Shown in pieces: positions 47,518 to 56,902 of a DNA stretch of 64,000 nt. The DNA comes from Paraburkholderia largidicola. GTDB taxonomy: Bacteria; Pseudomonadota; Gammaproteobacteria; Burkholderiales; Burkholderiaceae. The notes beneath the pieces are model-generated. The model was not told the DNA's origin and did no database searches. It saw only the letters and a list, made by a program, of their open reading frames with translations. The position numbers and the translations under genes are program-made. The stretch spans positions 992,001-1,056,000 of the forward strand of contig NZ_AP023174.1 of assembly GCF_013426895.1 (NCBI RefSeq), written 5' to 3'. How positions within the stretch are numbered: position 1 is the first letter of the stretch; each line of letters begins with the position of its first letter.

Positions 47518-47925
47518 ATGGCGATCTACGGCATCGGCACCGACATCGTTCAGGTCAGCCGCGTCGCGGCGGTGATGGAGCGCACCAACGGACGCTTCGC
47601 CGAGAAAGTGCTCGGCCCTGACGAGCTTCGCATCTATCACGCGCGTAACGCGCGCTCGCAGGTGCGCGGTCTCGCTTTTCTCGCGACGCGCTTCTCCGTC
47701 AAGGAAGCGTTCTCGAAAGCGATCGGACTCGGCATGCGCTGGCCGATGACATGGCGAGCGCTACAGACGCTGAACGAGCCGAGCGGCCGTCCGATGTGCG
47801 TGGCGTCGGGTGAGCTGGCCGACTGGCTTGCCGAGCGCGGGATTACGTCGAAAGTGACCTTGTCCGATGAGCGCGATTACGCGGTGTCATTCGTGATCGC
47901 CGAGACAGCTGAACCTTCTGCCTGA
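47518..47925 (+). CDS. acpS: holo-[acyl-carrier-protein] synthase
   Basis: A 135-residue phosphopantetheinyl transferase that activates AcpP. The metal ligands are in [12 protein letters not shown] (Asp9) and [13 protein letters not shown] (the Glu of the KEA box). It follows pdxJ, as in E. coli (pdxJ-acpS), and shares the operon-like run with acpP and the fab genes. Confidence 0.97.
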   Translation: MAIYGIGTDIVQVSRVAAVMERTNGRFAEKVLGPDELRIYHARNARSQVRGLAFLATRFSVKEAFSKAIGLGMRWPMTWRALQTLNEPSGRPMCVASGELADWLAERGITSKVTLSDERDYAVSFVIAETAEPSA

Positions 47926-47988
47926 TTCTTTCAGCGCGGCGCGTCTTAGAGAGCGGCGCCGCGTTCTTCCTTCTTCTTCGCAAATCCG

Positions 47989-49020
47989 ATGAAACTGACT
48001 CCTGGCCCGGTGATGCTCGACGTCGTCGGCAAGACCCTGAACGCCGACGACGAGCGTCGCCTCGCGCATCCGATGACGGGCGGCGTGATCCTGTTCACGC
48101 GCCATTTCGAGAGCCGCGCACAACTCGTCGCGCTGACCAATGCGATCCGCAACATACGCGACGATCTGCTGATTGCCGTCGATCACGAAGGCGGCCGCGT
48201 GCAGCGCTTTCGCACCGATGGCTTCACGGTGTTGCCATCGATGGGCAAGCTCGGCGCGCTGTGGGACGAAGACGTGCTGCGCGCGACCAAGGTGACGACG
48301 GCCGTCGGCTATGTGCTCGCCTCCGAGCTTCGCGCATGCGGTATCGACATGAGCTTCACGCCCGTGCTCGATCTGAACTACGGCCACTCGCAGGTGATCG
48401 GCGACCGCGCGTTCCATCGCGATCCGCGCGTCGTGACGATGCTCGCCAAGAGCCTCAATCACGGTCTCGCCCTTGCGGGCATGGCGAACTGCGGCAAGCA
48501 TTTTCCGGGGCACGGATTTGCGTCGGCGGATTCGCATGTGGCCGTGCCCGTCGACGAACGCACGCTCGACGAGATCCTCGGCGAGGACGTCAAGCCGTAT
48601 GACTGGCTTGGCTTGTCGCTCGCTTCGGTGCTGCCGGGGCACGTGATCTATCCGAAGGTCGACAGCAAGCCGGCCGGTTTCTCGCGCGTGTGGATTCAGG
48701 ACATTCTGCGCACGAAGCTCGGCTTCGAGGGCGCGGTTTTCAGCGACGATCTGTCGATGGAGGCTGCGCGCCAGGGCGGCACGCTGACGCAGGCCGCGAC
48801 GGCCGCGCTCGAAGCGGGTGTCGATATGGTGCTGATCTGTAATCAGCCGGACGAGGCGGGCAAGGTGCTCGATGCGCTGCGCTTCATGCCGTCGGAGGAA
48901 TCGAGGCAGCGTCTCGAACGGATGCGGCCGCGCGGCGATGCGCTTTCGTGGGACGCGTTGATGGACGAGCCGCAGTATCAGCAGGCGCAGGCGTTGTTGC
49001 GCGAGACGTTCGCGGGCTGA
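47989..49020 (+). CDS. nagZ: beta-N-acetylhexosaminidase NagZ
   Basis: A 343-residue cytoplasmic GH3 glycosidase that trims GlcNAc from muropeptides in wall recycling. GPVMLDVVGKTLNADDERRL starts the barrel. CGKHFPGHGFASADSHV is the flexible His-Asp loop acting as acid/base, and FSDDLSMEAA holds the Asp nucleophile. Length matches E. coli NagZ (341). Last gene of the long plus-strand run; a bidirectional terminator follows. Confidence 0.97.
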   Translation: MKLTPGPVMLDVVGKTLNADDERRLAHPMTGGVILFTRHFESRAQLVALTNAIRNIRDDLLIAVDHEGGRVQRFRTDGFTVLPSMGKLGALWDEDVLRATKVTTAVGYVLASELRACGIDMSFTPVLDLNYGHSQVIGDRAFHRDPRVVTMLAKSLNHGLALAGMANCGKHFPGHGFASADSHVAVPVDERTLDEILGEDVKPYDWLGLSLASVLPGHVIYPKVDSKPAGFSRVWIQDILRTKLGFEGAVFSDDLSMEAARQGGTLTQAATAALEAGVDMVLICNQPDEAGKVLDALRFMPSEESRQRLERMRPRGDALSWDALMDEPQYQQAQALLRETFAG

Positions 49021-49042
49021 TCGTCACCTCGCGGTCGAAAAT

Positions 49043-49078
49043 AAAAAAGGACGGATTCCAGCCGGAACCCGTCCTTTT
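49043..49078 (+). terminator. bidirectional terminator, nagZ / response regulator
   Basis: AAAAGGACGG pairs with CCGTCCTTTT, with an inner TTCC/GGAA stem. T-runs are present in both directions, serving the convergent nagZ and the minus-strand regulator. Confidence 0.88.
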
Positions 49079-49097
49079 GCTTTGGTGACGCGCGAGT

Positions 49098-50480
49098 TCA
49101 GTTCAGGCGCATGCGCTGCAGTTTGTTGTACAGCGTCTTCGGACTGATGCCGAGCAGAGATGCCGCGCGATGCCGCGTGCCGCCAACCGCATCGAGCGTC
49201 GCGCGAATCAGCATTTCCTCGACGTCCGCGAGCGGCGTGCCGACGGTGACCTGCACGCGGCCGCCGTTCAGATCACGGCCGCCTGCGCCGTTGCCTTCGT
49301 CGGCGCGCAGCGTTTCCAGCACGTCACCGGACGCGTGATACGCGCGCCGCACGCGATCCTGCAATTCGCGCACGTTGCCCGGCCACTCGTACGCCAGGCA
49401 CTCGCGGACGAAGTTTGGCCCGACCAGCTTGGTCGCATCCGCGACACCGCGCGCGTTGGCTTCGTCGTTCAGTTCGTCGACGAGCGCCTGCGCGAAGAGA
49501 GCGGGGTCTTCGCCGCGCTCGCGCAGTGGCGGCAGCGACAACGCGGCCGCTTCGAGACGCAAGCCGAGATCCTGATGCAGCGTGCCTTCGGCAACGGCCG
49601 AGCGCGGCACCTTGCGCGTCGATGCGATCAGCCGGAAGTCGGTCGCCACCTGATTCGTGCCGCCGACGCGCATGAACGTCTGGGAATCGAGCGCGCTCAG
49701 CAGTGCTTCTTGCTGCGGGCGCGGCAGCATCGTGATCTCGTCGATGAAGAGCGTGCCGCCACTGGCCTGCTCGAAGAGACCGGGCTCGCGCTGCTCCGCG
49801 CCGCCGAATGCGCCGCGTTCGTGACCGAACAGCAGGCTCTCGAGCGGCCGGCCGCCCGCGACGGCCTGCGCCGAGCGGCAGTCGAGCACGACGAACGGGC
49901 CTTTGCGGCGCCGGCTCATCTCATGCAGCGTGCGCGCGGCGACTTCCTTGCCGGTGCCCGCTTCGCCCGAAATCAGCACGGCCGCTTCCGTCGGCGCGAT
50001 GTGCTCGATCGAATCGTAGATATGCTGGATCGCGCCGCTGCAGCCGATCATCGGCCCGAAGCGACCCATGCGGCGAAGCTTGGCGCGCAGCGTCTGCACT
50101 TCCTCGGTGAGTTCATAGGGACGCGGGATGCGCGCCAGCAGGCTGCGCAGCCGTGGAATGTTGACGGGCTTGAGCAGGTAGTCCCAGATGCCGTGGCGCA
50201 AGCCTTCGATCGCGCTTTCGACCGTCGCATTGCCCGTCATCACGATCACGGGCAATGCGCCGCCGGGCGGCTGCGCAGGCAGATGCTGGAGCAGGTCGAG
50301 CCCGCTGCCGTCGGGCAGGTTCAAGTCGACCAGCACGACGTCGGGGATGAAGCGTGTCAGGGCTGCGCGTGCTTCGGAGAGCGTGATCGCGGTGTCGACG
50401 GAGAAGCCGTCGGCGGCGAGAATCGCGGACAGGCCTGACAGGCTATTAGGATCGTCTTCGACAATCAGGGCATGTGGCAT
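49098..50480 (-). CDS. sigma-54-type response regulator with altered GAFTGA loop
   Basis: A 460-residue protein. The receiver domain (1-120) has Asp52 as phosphoacceptor, Thr82 and Lys104. The AAA+ domain (about 142-375) has Walker A GEAGTGKE (172-179) and Walker B GGTLFIDE. The Fis-type helix-turn-helix is at the C-terminus (GTRHRAASLLGISPKTLYNKLQ). Two features differ from normal activators: the sigma-54 contact loop reads GAFGGA (223-228) instead of GAFTGA, and the first arginine finger in the usual FRxDL is His302 (LHQDL). Arg308 is kept. No histidine kinase is adjacent. It may act on sigma-54 weakly, or on another holoenzyme. Confidence 0.88.
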   Translation of the reverse strand: MPHALIVEDDPNSLSGLSAILAADGFSVDTAITLSEARAALTRFIPDVVLVDLNLPDGSGLDLLQHLPAQPPGGALPVIVMTGNATVESAIEGLRHGIWDYLLKPVNIPRLRSLLARIPRPYELTEEVQTLRAKLRRMGRFGPMIGCSGAIQHIYDSIEHIAPTEAAVLISGEAGTGKEVAARTLHEMSRRRKGPFVVLDCRSAQAVAGGRPLESLLFGHERGAFGGAEQREPGLFEQASGGTLFIDEITMLPRPQQEALLSALDSQTFMRVGGTNQVATDFRLIASTRKVPRSAVAEGTLHQDLGLRLEAAALSLPPLRERGEDPALFAQALVDELNDEANARGVADATKLVGPNFVRECLAYEWPGNVRELQDRVRRAYHASGDVLETLRADEGNGAGGRDLNGGRVQVTVGTPLADVEEMLIRATLDAVGGTRHRAASLLGISPKTLYNKLQRMRLN

Positions 50481-50616
50481 AACGAGCGCAACTGTTCAGA
50501 TTGACGGATGCCCGACGCGCGCGGCTCGCCAGAGGCGGCGCACGCACGGACGCTTGATGAGTGGGCTTGAGCGGCCAATGCTCCCAGGCAGGCGCGGTGG
50601 TCGGACGCGACCCGGA

Positions 50617-50823
50617 TCAGAAGGGCCGGTTGCTGTCGAAGAAACGGCGCACTTCGAGCTCCGCTTCGTCGCGGGTCTTGCCATAGCGTTCCTGGATCAA
50701 GCCCGCCAGTTTGTCTGCGCGACCCTCCGCCTTGGTCAGTTCGTCGTCCGTGAGTTCGCCCCACGCGGTTTTCGCTTTGCCGATCATCTGTTTCCACTTG
50801 CCTTCAGCGATATCGTTGTTCAT
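50617..50823 (-). CDS. CsbD family stress protein
   Basis: A 68-residue charged, helical protein. MNNDIAEGKWKQMIGKAKTAWGELTDDEL is the CsbD signature; YGKTRDEAELEVRRFF ends it. Members are often general-stress induced; molecular function unknown. It lies upstream of the response regulator on the same strand after a 136-base gap. Confidence 0.92.
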   Translation of the reverse strand: MNNDIAEGKWKQMIGKAKTAWGELTDDELTKAEGRADKLAGLIQERYGKTRDEAELEVRRFFDSNRPF

Positions 50824-51020
50824 GACACACCTCCCGTGTTTTCCGAATGAACGAAAGCCTTAAAGGCTTGATCTCTTCGATATAAGCAGGACGCGTGCCA
50901 AACCGGACTTTCTTGAAAAACCGACGTGAGCGCGGGATAAAAACACCGGTGGCGCCAGCCGACCTGGCAAAATTGCATGACTGGCCGGTAAAGATTTCCA
51001 CCACCATACACGGTCGCGAA

Positions 51021-51052
51021 AAAAAGAAAAAGCGCCCCGAAGGGCGCTTTTT
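51021..51052 (-). terminator. terminator of efp
   Basis: AGCGCCC and GGGCGCT pair around a short loop with a T-rich run on the minus strand. It lies 62 bases after the efp stop. Confidence 0.85.
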
Positions 51053-51113
51053 AATTCAAAAACCCTGAGTTGACTCAGGACTTAAGACGAATGCAATGCC
51101 GTGCGATTCAAAT

Positions 51114-51671
51114 TTATGCGCGGCTGCGATATTCGTTGGTACGCGTGTCGATTTCGATCTTGTCGCCGATGTTGCAGAACAGCGGGACTTGCAGTTCGAA
51201 GCCGGTGTTCAGCTTGGCGGTCTTGAGAACCTTGCCCGACGACGTGTCGCCCTTGACAGCCGGTTCCGTGTAGATGATTTCGCGGACCAGCGTGGTCGGC
51301 AGTTCGACCGAGATCGCCTTCTCGTTGTAGAACACGACTTCGCAAGCCATGCCGTCTTCGAGGTAGTTCAGCGCGTCGCCCATCATTTCGGCTTCGACTT
51401 CGTACTGGTTGTAGTCGGCGTCCATGAACACGTACATCGGGTCAGCGAAGTACGAGTACGTGACTTCCTTGCGATCCAGCACGACGACGTCGAACTTGTC
51501 GTCCGCCTTGTACACGGTTTCCATGCCCGCGCCCGTCAGCAGGTTCTTGAACTTCATCTTGACGACGGCGGCGTTACGGCCCGACTTGTTGTATTCGGCC
51601 TTCTGCACGACCATCGCGTCGGTGCCGATCATCACCACGTTGCCGGTGCGGAGTTCTTGAGCGATCTTCAT
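51114..51671 (-). CDS. efp: elongation factor P, Arg32 type
   Basis: A 185-residue translation factor that relieves stalling at polyproline. It has the usual three beta-barrel domains. The tip of domain I reads [12 protein letters not shown] with Arg at position 32, the residue that EarP rhamnosylates in beta-proteobacteria and Pseudomonas. The earP gene is upstream on the same strand. The ATG at 51671 gives the family N-terminus [12 protein letters not shown]; 30 extra upstream codons do not fit. Confidence 0.98.
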   Translation of the reverse strand: MKIAQELRTGNVVMIGTDAMVVQKAEYNKSGRNAAVVKMKFKNLLTGAGMETVYKADDKFDVVVLDRKEVTYSYFADPMYVFMDADYNQYEVEAEMMGDALNYLEDGMACEVVFYNEKAISVELPTTLVREIIYTEPAVKGDTSSGKVLKTAKLNTGFELQVPLFCNIGDKIEIDTRTNEYRSRA

Positions 51672-51993
51672 AAAACTGTCCTGTACGAAATAAGGTGCTT
51701 CAACTTTTTGCTCAACGGCATACGGCGTAAGCGGGTTCGGCGCCCGGCGCGCGTTCGACACCTTGGCGGTAGATCGAGCTAGGGTGCGCGGTGAGCGGGG
51801 CCGGTGCTTGCCGGAGCGGCGCCGATGTCTGCTGGCGCGTGGTTCCGTGCTTCGTCCGTCTGCTTCTTTTTACCCGAAGCGGGCGCGTACGCGTGTGACA
51901 CGGACTGACATGGCTGCGAAGGCGGACCTGTCATGCGCCGCCTTGCGCTTCGTCGTCGTGCCGCGCTTGCGTCGTCGGCCGTTGGATAACCGC
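51672..51993. other. intergenic region between earP and efp
   Basis: A 322-base gap upstream of efp on the minus strand. It should contain the efp promoter. On the minus strand TTGAGC (complement of about 51708-51713) is followed 16-17 bases on by TTATTT, a weak candidate. I see no gene in it; the plus-strand frame at 51763-52002 is Arg-rich and without a start signal. Confidence 0.35.
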
Positions 51994-53175
51994 TTATTTT
52001 AACTGACTTTTTGCGAATACGGCGAGATTTCCGGCGAGATCGCCGATCGACGCGAGTTCGCGCGCCCAGTCGGCCGCGCGCGTGTCGAGCACTCGGCGGT
52101 GGCGTTGCAGTTCGGTCCAGTCGGGCGTGCCGTTGCCGTTCCACGCGTGCCAGAAGCGGCCGAGGGCGGCGCGGGCCGCCGCGGGCAGGCCGTGCGCATA
52201 GTGAGCGAGCGCGGCGTCCAGCTTTGGCAGATGCGCGTCATCGGCTTGCGGATAGATGTGCCAGACGAAGGGCCGTGCCGCCCATTGCGCGCGCACGAAC
52301 GAATCCTCGCCGCGCACGAAGTTGAAGTCGCTCGCCCACAGCAGTTCGTCGTAGCCGGGCTGATCGGTGAACGCGAGCGCGTGCGCGCGCAGACTGCCGC
52401 GCGAGGTCTGCGTCCCCGCCGCGAACGACGGCAGGCCAAAGAACCGCGCGACCGCGCCCGAAATACGGCCTTCGGGCACGAGCAGCACGATTTCGCCTTC
52501 GGCATCGCGCCATTGCTCGAGCAGGCTGTCGACGGCCGGGTTCTCGTAGGCAAACAGCGAAACGACGGTGGCGTCCGCCGACGGCGGCCTGCCGCCCGTC
52601 TTCGCTTGCCACCAGGCGGCGCGCGCATCGGGCGATGCTTCGAACGCCGCGCGGCGCGCGTCCAGATCGCGCTCCTTCAGCACACCGCCCGTGCCCTTGC
52701 CGAGCCCTGGGAAAAAGAACGTCTTGTTCAGCGCGTGACGTGGATGCGGCGACGGCCGCAAATGAAAGTCCGCGACCCAGTCCTCGCCGCTCAGATACTC
52801 GAGGTTGAACCAGACGGGTGCGTGCTCGCGCCGCGCCATTGCTTCGATATAGACATGCGGCAGCTCGCACGCGAACGCCTCGATCACGACGTCCGCCACC
52901 TGCAGCGTATCGCCCGCGTGCGCCGGCTCGTGCCAGTGTTCGACGACAATGCCGTCCACCGTCTGCCGCGCGCTTTTCACATCGACGGATGCATTGAGCT
53001 TGTGAAACGCATGCAGATCGTCGACGAGGAGGCGCACCTGCCAGCCATGCTCGCCTGCGAGTTGCCGCGCGAGGCGCCAGCAGACGCCGATGTCGCCGAA
53101 GTTGTCGATCACCGCGCAGAATATGTCGCACGCGATCGTCGACGGCTGCAACGCTTGAGTGGGAGCGGAAGACAT
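51994..53175 (-). CDS. earP: EF-P arginine-32 rhamnosyltransferase EarP
   Basis: A 393-residue inverting glycosyltransferase (GT-B fold) that transfers rhamnose from dTDP-rhamnose to Arg32 of EF-P. Signature segments are IFCAVIDNFGDIGVCWRLARQLA near the N-terminus (Asp acting as catalytic base) and YDELLWASDFNFVRGEDSFVRAQWAARPFVWHIYPQADDAH near the C-terminus. The neighbouring efp has the matching Arg32. Confidence 0.96.
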   Translation of the reverse strand: MSSAPTQALQPSTIACDIFCAVIDNFGDIGVCWRLARQLAGEHGWQVRLLVDDLHAFHKLNASVDVKSARQTVDGIVVEHWHEPAHAGDTLQVADVVIEAFACELPHVYIEAMARREHAPVWFNLEYLSGEDWVADFHLRPSPHPRHALNKTFFFPGLGKGTGGVLKERDLDARRAAFEASPDARAAWWQAKTGGRPPSADATVVSLFAYENPAVDSLLEQWRDAEGEIVLLVPEGRISGAVARFFGLPSFAAGTQTSRGSLRAHALAFTDQPGYDELLWASDFNFVRGEDSFVRAQWAARPFVWHIYPQADDAHLPKLDAALAHYAHGLPAAARAALGRFWHAWNGNGTPDWTELQRHRRVLDTRAADWARELASIGDLAGNLAVFAKSQLK

Positions 53176-53284
53176 GATGGCGGCGCCTGGGTTCGGGCGT
53201 GAGCGGAATGTTCTAAACTGGCGATTCTAAGCCACATCACCCACATGACGCGCCGTCCGTACGCGGCGTCCAATCCGATTCTGC

Positions 53285-55486
53285 ATGACCCGATCCGATT
53301 CCTCTCCCGCAGCCGGTTCCGCCGCGAAGCCCGGTGTGCCCGAAGCCGTCGCCGAAGACTTCGACCCGAAGAAGGTGCTGCGCCAGTTGCCGCACATGCC
53401 GGGCGTCTATCGTTACTACGATGCGCAGGGCGCGGTGTTGTACGTGGGCAAGGCGCGCGACCTGAAAAAGCGCGTGTCGAGCTACTTCACGAAGACGCTG
53501 CTGTCGCCGCGCATTGCGATGATGGTCACGCGGATCGCGAAGATTGAAACGACGGTCACGCGTTCCGAGGCCGAAGCGCTATTGCTTGAGAACAATCTGA
53601 TCAAGGCGTTGGCGCCGCGCTACAACATCCTGTTTCGCGATGACAAGTCGTATCCGTATCTGAAGCTGACGGGTCATCAGTTCCCGCGCATGGCGTATTA
53701 CCGCGGTTCGGTCGACAAGAAGAACCAGTACTTCGGACCGTTCCCGAGCGCATGGGCTGTGCGTGAGAGCATTCAGATCCTGCAGCGCGTGTTCCAGTTG
53801 CGCACCTGCGAAGACTCCGTGTTCAACAACCGCACGCGGCCGTGTTTGCTGCATCAGATCGGACGATGCACGGCGCCGTGCGTTGCCGCGATCAGTGAAG
53901 AGGACTACGCACGCGATGTATCGAACGCGTCGCGCTTCCTGCTTGGACGGCAGTCGGAAGTGATGAAGGAACTCGAGCAGAAGATGCACGCGTTCGCCAG
54001 CGAACTGAAGTTCGAGCAGGCAGCGGCTGTGCGCAATCAGATGAGTTCGCTGTCGACGGTGCTGCATCAGCAGGCCATCGAGGTGGGCGGCGAGAGTGAC
54101 GTCGATATTCTGGCCGTCGTCGCGCTTGGCGGGCGCGTGTGTGTGAACCTCGCGATGGTGCGTGGCGGCCGGCATCTGGGCGACAAGGCGTATTTCCCGA
54201 CGCATGTCGAAAGCGCGTTGACAGCGGCAGAGGGCGGTTTCGACGACGGCGATGGAATCGTGCCGGTCGCGCCTGCGGCGGTGATCGATGTCGAAGCGGA
54301 ACTGGGCGACGAGTCCGATGAAGTCGTGGGTGTGGATGCAGACCCGTCGGAGGATGGTGACGAAGTCGTCGTTGACGCAAATGCTGATGCCAATACTGAT
54401 ACCGATACCGATGCCGGCAAGAAGCCGCGCGGAACACCGGGCATCGAATCGGAAGTGCTCGAAGCGTTTATCGCGCAGCATTATCTGGGCAATCGCGTGC
54501 CGCCCGTGCTCGTGGTCAGCCACGCCCCCGCGAGCCGCGAACTCGTCGATCTGCTGATCGAGCAGGCCGGACACAAGGTCACGCTGCTGCGCCAGCCGCA
54601 GGGCCAGAAACGCGCCTGGCTCGCGATGGCCGAGCAGAACGCGAAGATCGCGCTTGCGCGGCTGCTGTCGGAGCAAGGCTCGCAGCAATCGCGTACGCGC
54701 GCGCTCACCGACACGTTGTCGCTCGAATGCGAAGACCTGGCGCATCTGCGTATCGAATGCTTCGACATCAGCCACACGATGGGCGAAGCGACGCAGGCGT
54801 CGTGCGTCGTCTTTCACCATCACAAGATGCAGTCGTCCGAATACCGGCGCTACAACATCACAGGCATCACGCCCGGCGACGATTACGCGGCGATGCGTCA
54901 GGTGCTCACGCGCCGCTACGAAAAGATGGTCGCGCAGGCCGCGGCCAACGCCAACGACGAAGCGGCCGAACTGCAACCCGAAGCCGCCGCCGACCCAGCC
55001 GTCACGCCGGAAGGCGCGGAACCCGTCGCGGCGGGCGGGCTGTTGCCGAACATCGTGCTGATCGACGGTGGTAAAGGGCAGGTCGAGATCGCGCGCCAGG
55101 TGTTCAACGAACTTGGGCTGGACCTCGGCATGCTGGTCGGTGTCGCGAAGGGCGAAGGGCGTAAGGTTGGCCTGGAAACGCTCGTATTTGCGGACGGGCG
55201 TCCGTCGCTCGAACTCGGCAAGGAAAGCGCGGCGCTGATGCTGGTCGCGCAGATCCGCGACGAAGCGCACCGCTTCGCGATCACCGGTATGCGCGCGAAG
55301 CGCGGCAAGACGCGCCAGACGTCGCGGCTCGAAGAACTGGAAGGCGTCGGCGCGAAGCGGCGTCAGCGGCTGCTGGCACGCTTTGGCGGCTTGCGCGGCG
55401 TGGTGGCGGCGAGTATCGACGATCTCGCGAGCGTCGAGGGTATTTCGCGCGCGCTTGCCGAGCAGATTTATCGTCAGTTGCATTGA
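53285..55486 (+). CDS. uvrC: excinuclease ABC subunit UvrC with two insertions
   Basis: A 733-residue nucleotide-excision-repair nuclease (E. coli 610). The GIY-YIG domain is [26 protein letters not shown] (about 38-63). A UVR helix pair is near 220-255. The RNase H-like nuclease has [20 protein letters not shown]. The C-terminal (HhH)2 is [28 protein letters not shown]. An acidic insert (about 315-380), encoded partly by repeated GATACC/GATGCC units, and a second Ala/Glu insert inside the nuclease domain (about 548-584) account for the extra length. Confidence 0.96.
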   Translation: MTRSDSSPAAGSAAKPGVPEAVAEDFDPKKVLRQLPHMPGVYRYYDAQGAVLYVGKARDLKKRVSSYFTKTLLSPRIAMMVTRIAKIETTVTRSEAEALLLENNLIKALAPRYNILFRDDKSYPYLKLTGHQFPRMAYYRGSVDKKNQYFGPFPSAWAVRESIQILQRVFQLRTCEDSVFNNRTRPCLLHQIGRCTAPCVAAISEEDYARDVSNASRFLLGRQSEVMKELEQKMHAFASELKFEQAAAVRNQMSSLSTVLHQQAIEVGGESDVDILAVVALGGRVCVNLAMVRGGRHLGDKAYFPTHVESALTAAEGGFDDGDGIVPVAPAAVIDVEAELGDESDEVVGVDADPSEDGDEVVVDANADANTDTDTDAGKKPRGTPGIESEVLEAFIAQHYLGNRVPPVLVVSHAPASRELVDLLIEQAGHKVTLLRQPQGQKRAWLAMAEQNAKIALARLLSEQGSQQSRTRALTDTLSLECEDLAHLRIECFDISHTMGEATQASCVVFHHHKMQSSEYRRYNITGITPGDDYAAMRQVLTRRYEKMVAQAAANANDEAAELQPEAAADPAVTPEGAEPVAAGGLLPNIVLIDGGKGQVEIARQVFNELGLDLGMLVGVAKGEGRKVGLETLVFADGRPSLELGKESAALMLVAQIRDEAHRFAITGMRAKRGKTRQTSRLEELEGVGAKRRQRLLARFGGLRGVVAASIDDLASVEGISRALAEQIYRQLH

Positions 55487-55615
55487 ATGCGTCTGCATTT
55501 GGTTCTGCTTCGAGCGCTGACGGCGCTCTGCGGGCCGTGCGCCCGGGCCTTGCTTGTGGCTCGCCCGGTGAAGCGGCACAATTGCATCTCTTATCTCAGA
55601 ACGTAGCGCCTGCCC

Positions 55616-56206
55616 ATGCCGTTTAATTTCCCGATTTTCCTGACGTGGCTGCGGATAGTGTTGATTCCGCTCGTCGTGGGCGTGTTCTATTTGCCGGACA
55701 TGATGCTGAGTCCGGCGCACCGCAATCTGGCCGCGGCGACGATTTTCATTCTCGCCGCGCTGACCGACTGGTTCGACGGCTTTCTCGCGCGTAAGTGGAA
55801 CCAGACGTCCGCGTTCGGCGCGTTCCTCGATCCCGTCGCCGACAAGCTGATGGTGACCGCCGCGTTGCTCGTGCTCGTCCAGTTGTCGCGTCTGGATTCG
55901 GCGATCGCGCTGGTGATCGTCGGCCGCGAGATTGCGATTTCTGCGCTGCGCGAATGGATGGCGCAGATCGGCGCGTCGAAGAGCGTCGCGGTGAATTCGC
56001 TCGGCAAGTTCAAGACGGCCTGTCAGATGACGGCGATTCCGATGCTGCTGTTCTATGGTCCGCTATCGCTCGGCGTGTTGTCGATCGACACGCGCGTGTG
56101 GGGTTTGTGGCTCATCTATCTCGCCGCGTTCCTCACGATCTGGTCGATGCTGTACTACATGAAACTTGCGTGGCCGCAGATCCGCGAGCGCGGTGGTATG
56201 GCGTGA
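55616..56206 (+). CDS. pgsA: CDP-diacylglycerol-glycerol-3-phosphate 3-phosphatidyltransferase
   Basis: A 196-residue inner-membrane enzyme making phosphatidylglycerol phosphate. The CDP-alcohol phosphotransferase motif is DGFLARKWNQTSAFGAFLDPVADK, complete with all Asp ligands. Four to five further helices follow. It follows uvrC, as in E. coli (uvrC-pgsA), with a 129-base gap; tRNA genes lie downstream. Confidence 0.97.
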   Translation: MPFNFPIFLTWLRIVLIPLVVGVFYLPDMMLSPAHRNLAAATIFILAALTDWFDGFLARKWNQTSAFGAFLDPVADKLMVTAALLVLVQLSRLDSAIALVIVGREIAISALREWMAQIGASKSVAVNSLGKFKTACQMTAIPMLLFYGPLSLGVLSIDTRVWGLWLIYLAAFLTIWSMLYYMKLAWPQIRERGGMA

Positions 56207-56368
56207 CGCAGTGGTCGCCGTCGCGGTGTCCGCGCGATGCGTCAGTAGAATTTTCAATCTCTCGTACAAAAAGAGTTGACACGATTCGGCGGCTTCTACA
56301 TAATCTCGTTTCTCCGGTGCACGCGCTACTAAACAGCGCGAAACACTAGGAAGCAGTAGAAGCAAAAC

Positions 56369-56444
56369 GCGGGAGTAGCTCAGTTGGTAGAGCGCAACCT
56401 TGCCAAGGTTGAGGTCGCGAGTTCGAGACTCGTCTCCCGCTCCA
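56369..56444 (+). tRNA. tRNA-Gly (GCC), copy 1
   Basis: 76 bases with acceptor GCGGGAG/CTCCCGC, anticodon loop CTTGCCAAG (GCC), T-arm AGTTCGAGACT and encoded CCA. Identical to the copy at 56513. Confidence 0.97.
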
Positions 56445-56512
56445 GATTTCGAAGCAGCGTTTTGCATCAGGCAGTCAGCAGGGCGTTGTGAAGCAGTAAA
56501 GCGCAGGTTCAT

Positions 56513-56588
56513 GCGGGAGTAGCTCAGTTGGTAGAGCGCAACCTTGCCAAGGTTGAGGTCGCGAGTTCGAGACTCGTCTCCCGCTCCA
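56513..56588 (+). tRNA. tRNA-Gly (GCC), copy 2
   Basis: 76 bases, identical to the first copy, 68 bases after it. Probably co-transcribed with copy 1 and tRNA-Cys. Confidence 0.97.
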
Positions 56589-56739
56589 CACACAGGGGGA
56601 AGCCAAGCTTCCCTTTTTGTTTGATGCTTCGTGAGGAGCATCGAGCGTAGATGGCTCTGATGTAGTGTTAATCAGGTCGTCGCACACAATCTGCGAGCCG
56701 TTGCAGCTGCAACAAAGTACGGTTCGGCAGTCCGCTTTC

Positions 56740-56813
56740 GGCGCGATAGCAAAGCGGTTATGCAGCGGCCTGCAAAGCCGTTTAGACCGGTTCGACTCCG
56801 GTTCGCGCCTCCA
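56740..56813 (+). tRNA. tRNA-Cys (GCA)
   Basis: 74 bases with acceptor GGCGCGA/TCGCGCC, anticodon loop CCTGCAAAG (GCA), T-arm GGTTCGACTCC and encoded CCA. Followed at once by a terminator. Confidence 0.97.
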
Positions 56814-56822
56814 GAAGCAAAG

Positions 56823-56855
56823 AAAAGCCCCGAGATTTCGGGGCTTTTCTTTTTT
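56823..56855 (+). terminator. terminator of the Gly-Gly-Cys tRNA cluster
   Basis: AAAAGCCCCGA pairs with TCGGGGCTTTT around a 4-base loop and is followed by CTTTTTT. It lies 10 bases after tRNA-Cys. Confidence 0.9.
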
Positions 56856-56902
56856 CAGCGCGAGGTTTCGCGCCCTGGCAACGTCACGACCGGAAGCAAC
56901 GT

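Noticed and set aside
53579..55720. 713-codon frame antisense to uvrC
   Set aside because: Same cause: mirror frame of a high-GC gene. The peptide is His/Arg-rich, no domain, no ribosome binding site.
56063..56641. Minus-strand frame with twice-repeated GAGDESRTRDLNLGKVALYQLSYSR
   Set aside because: The repeated peptide is the reverse translation of the two identical tRNA-Gly genes, not a protein repeat.
56369..56813. tRNA-Gly/Gly/Cys cluster as an island attachment site
   Set aside because: Flanking genes (pgsA, an ElaA-type gene) are ordinary, no integrase is present, and a terminator directly follows tRNA-Cys.
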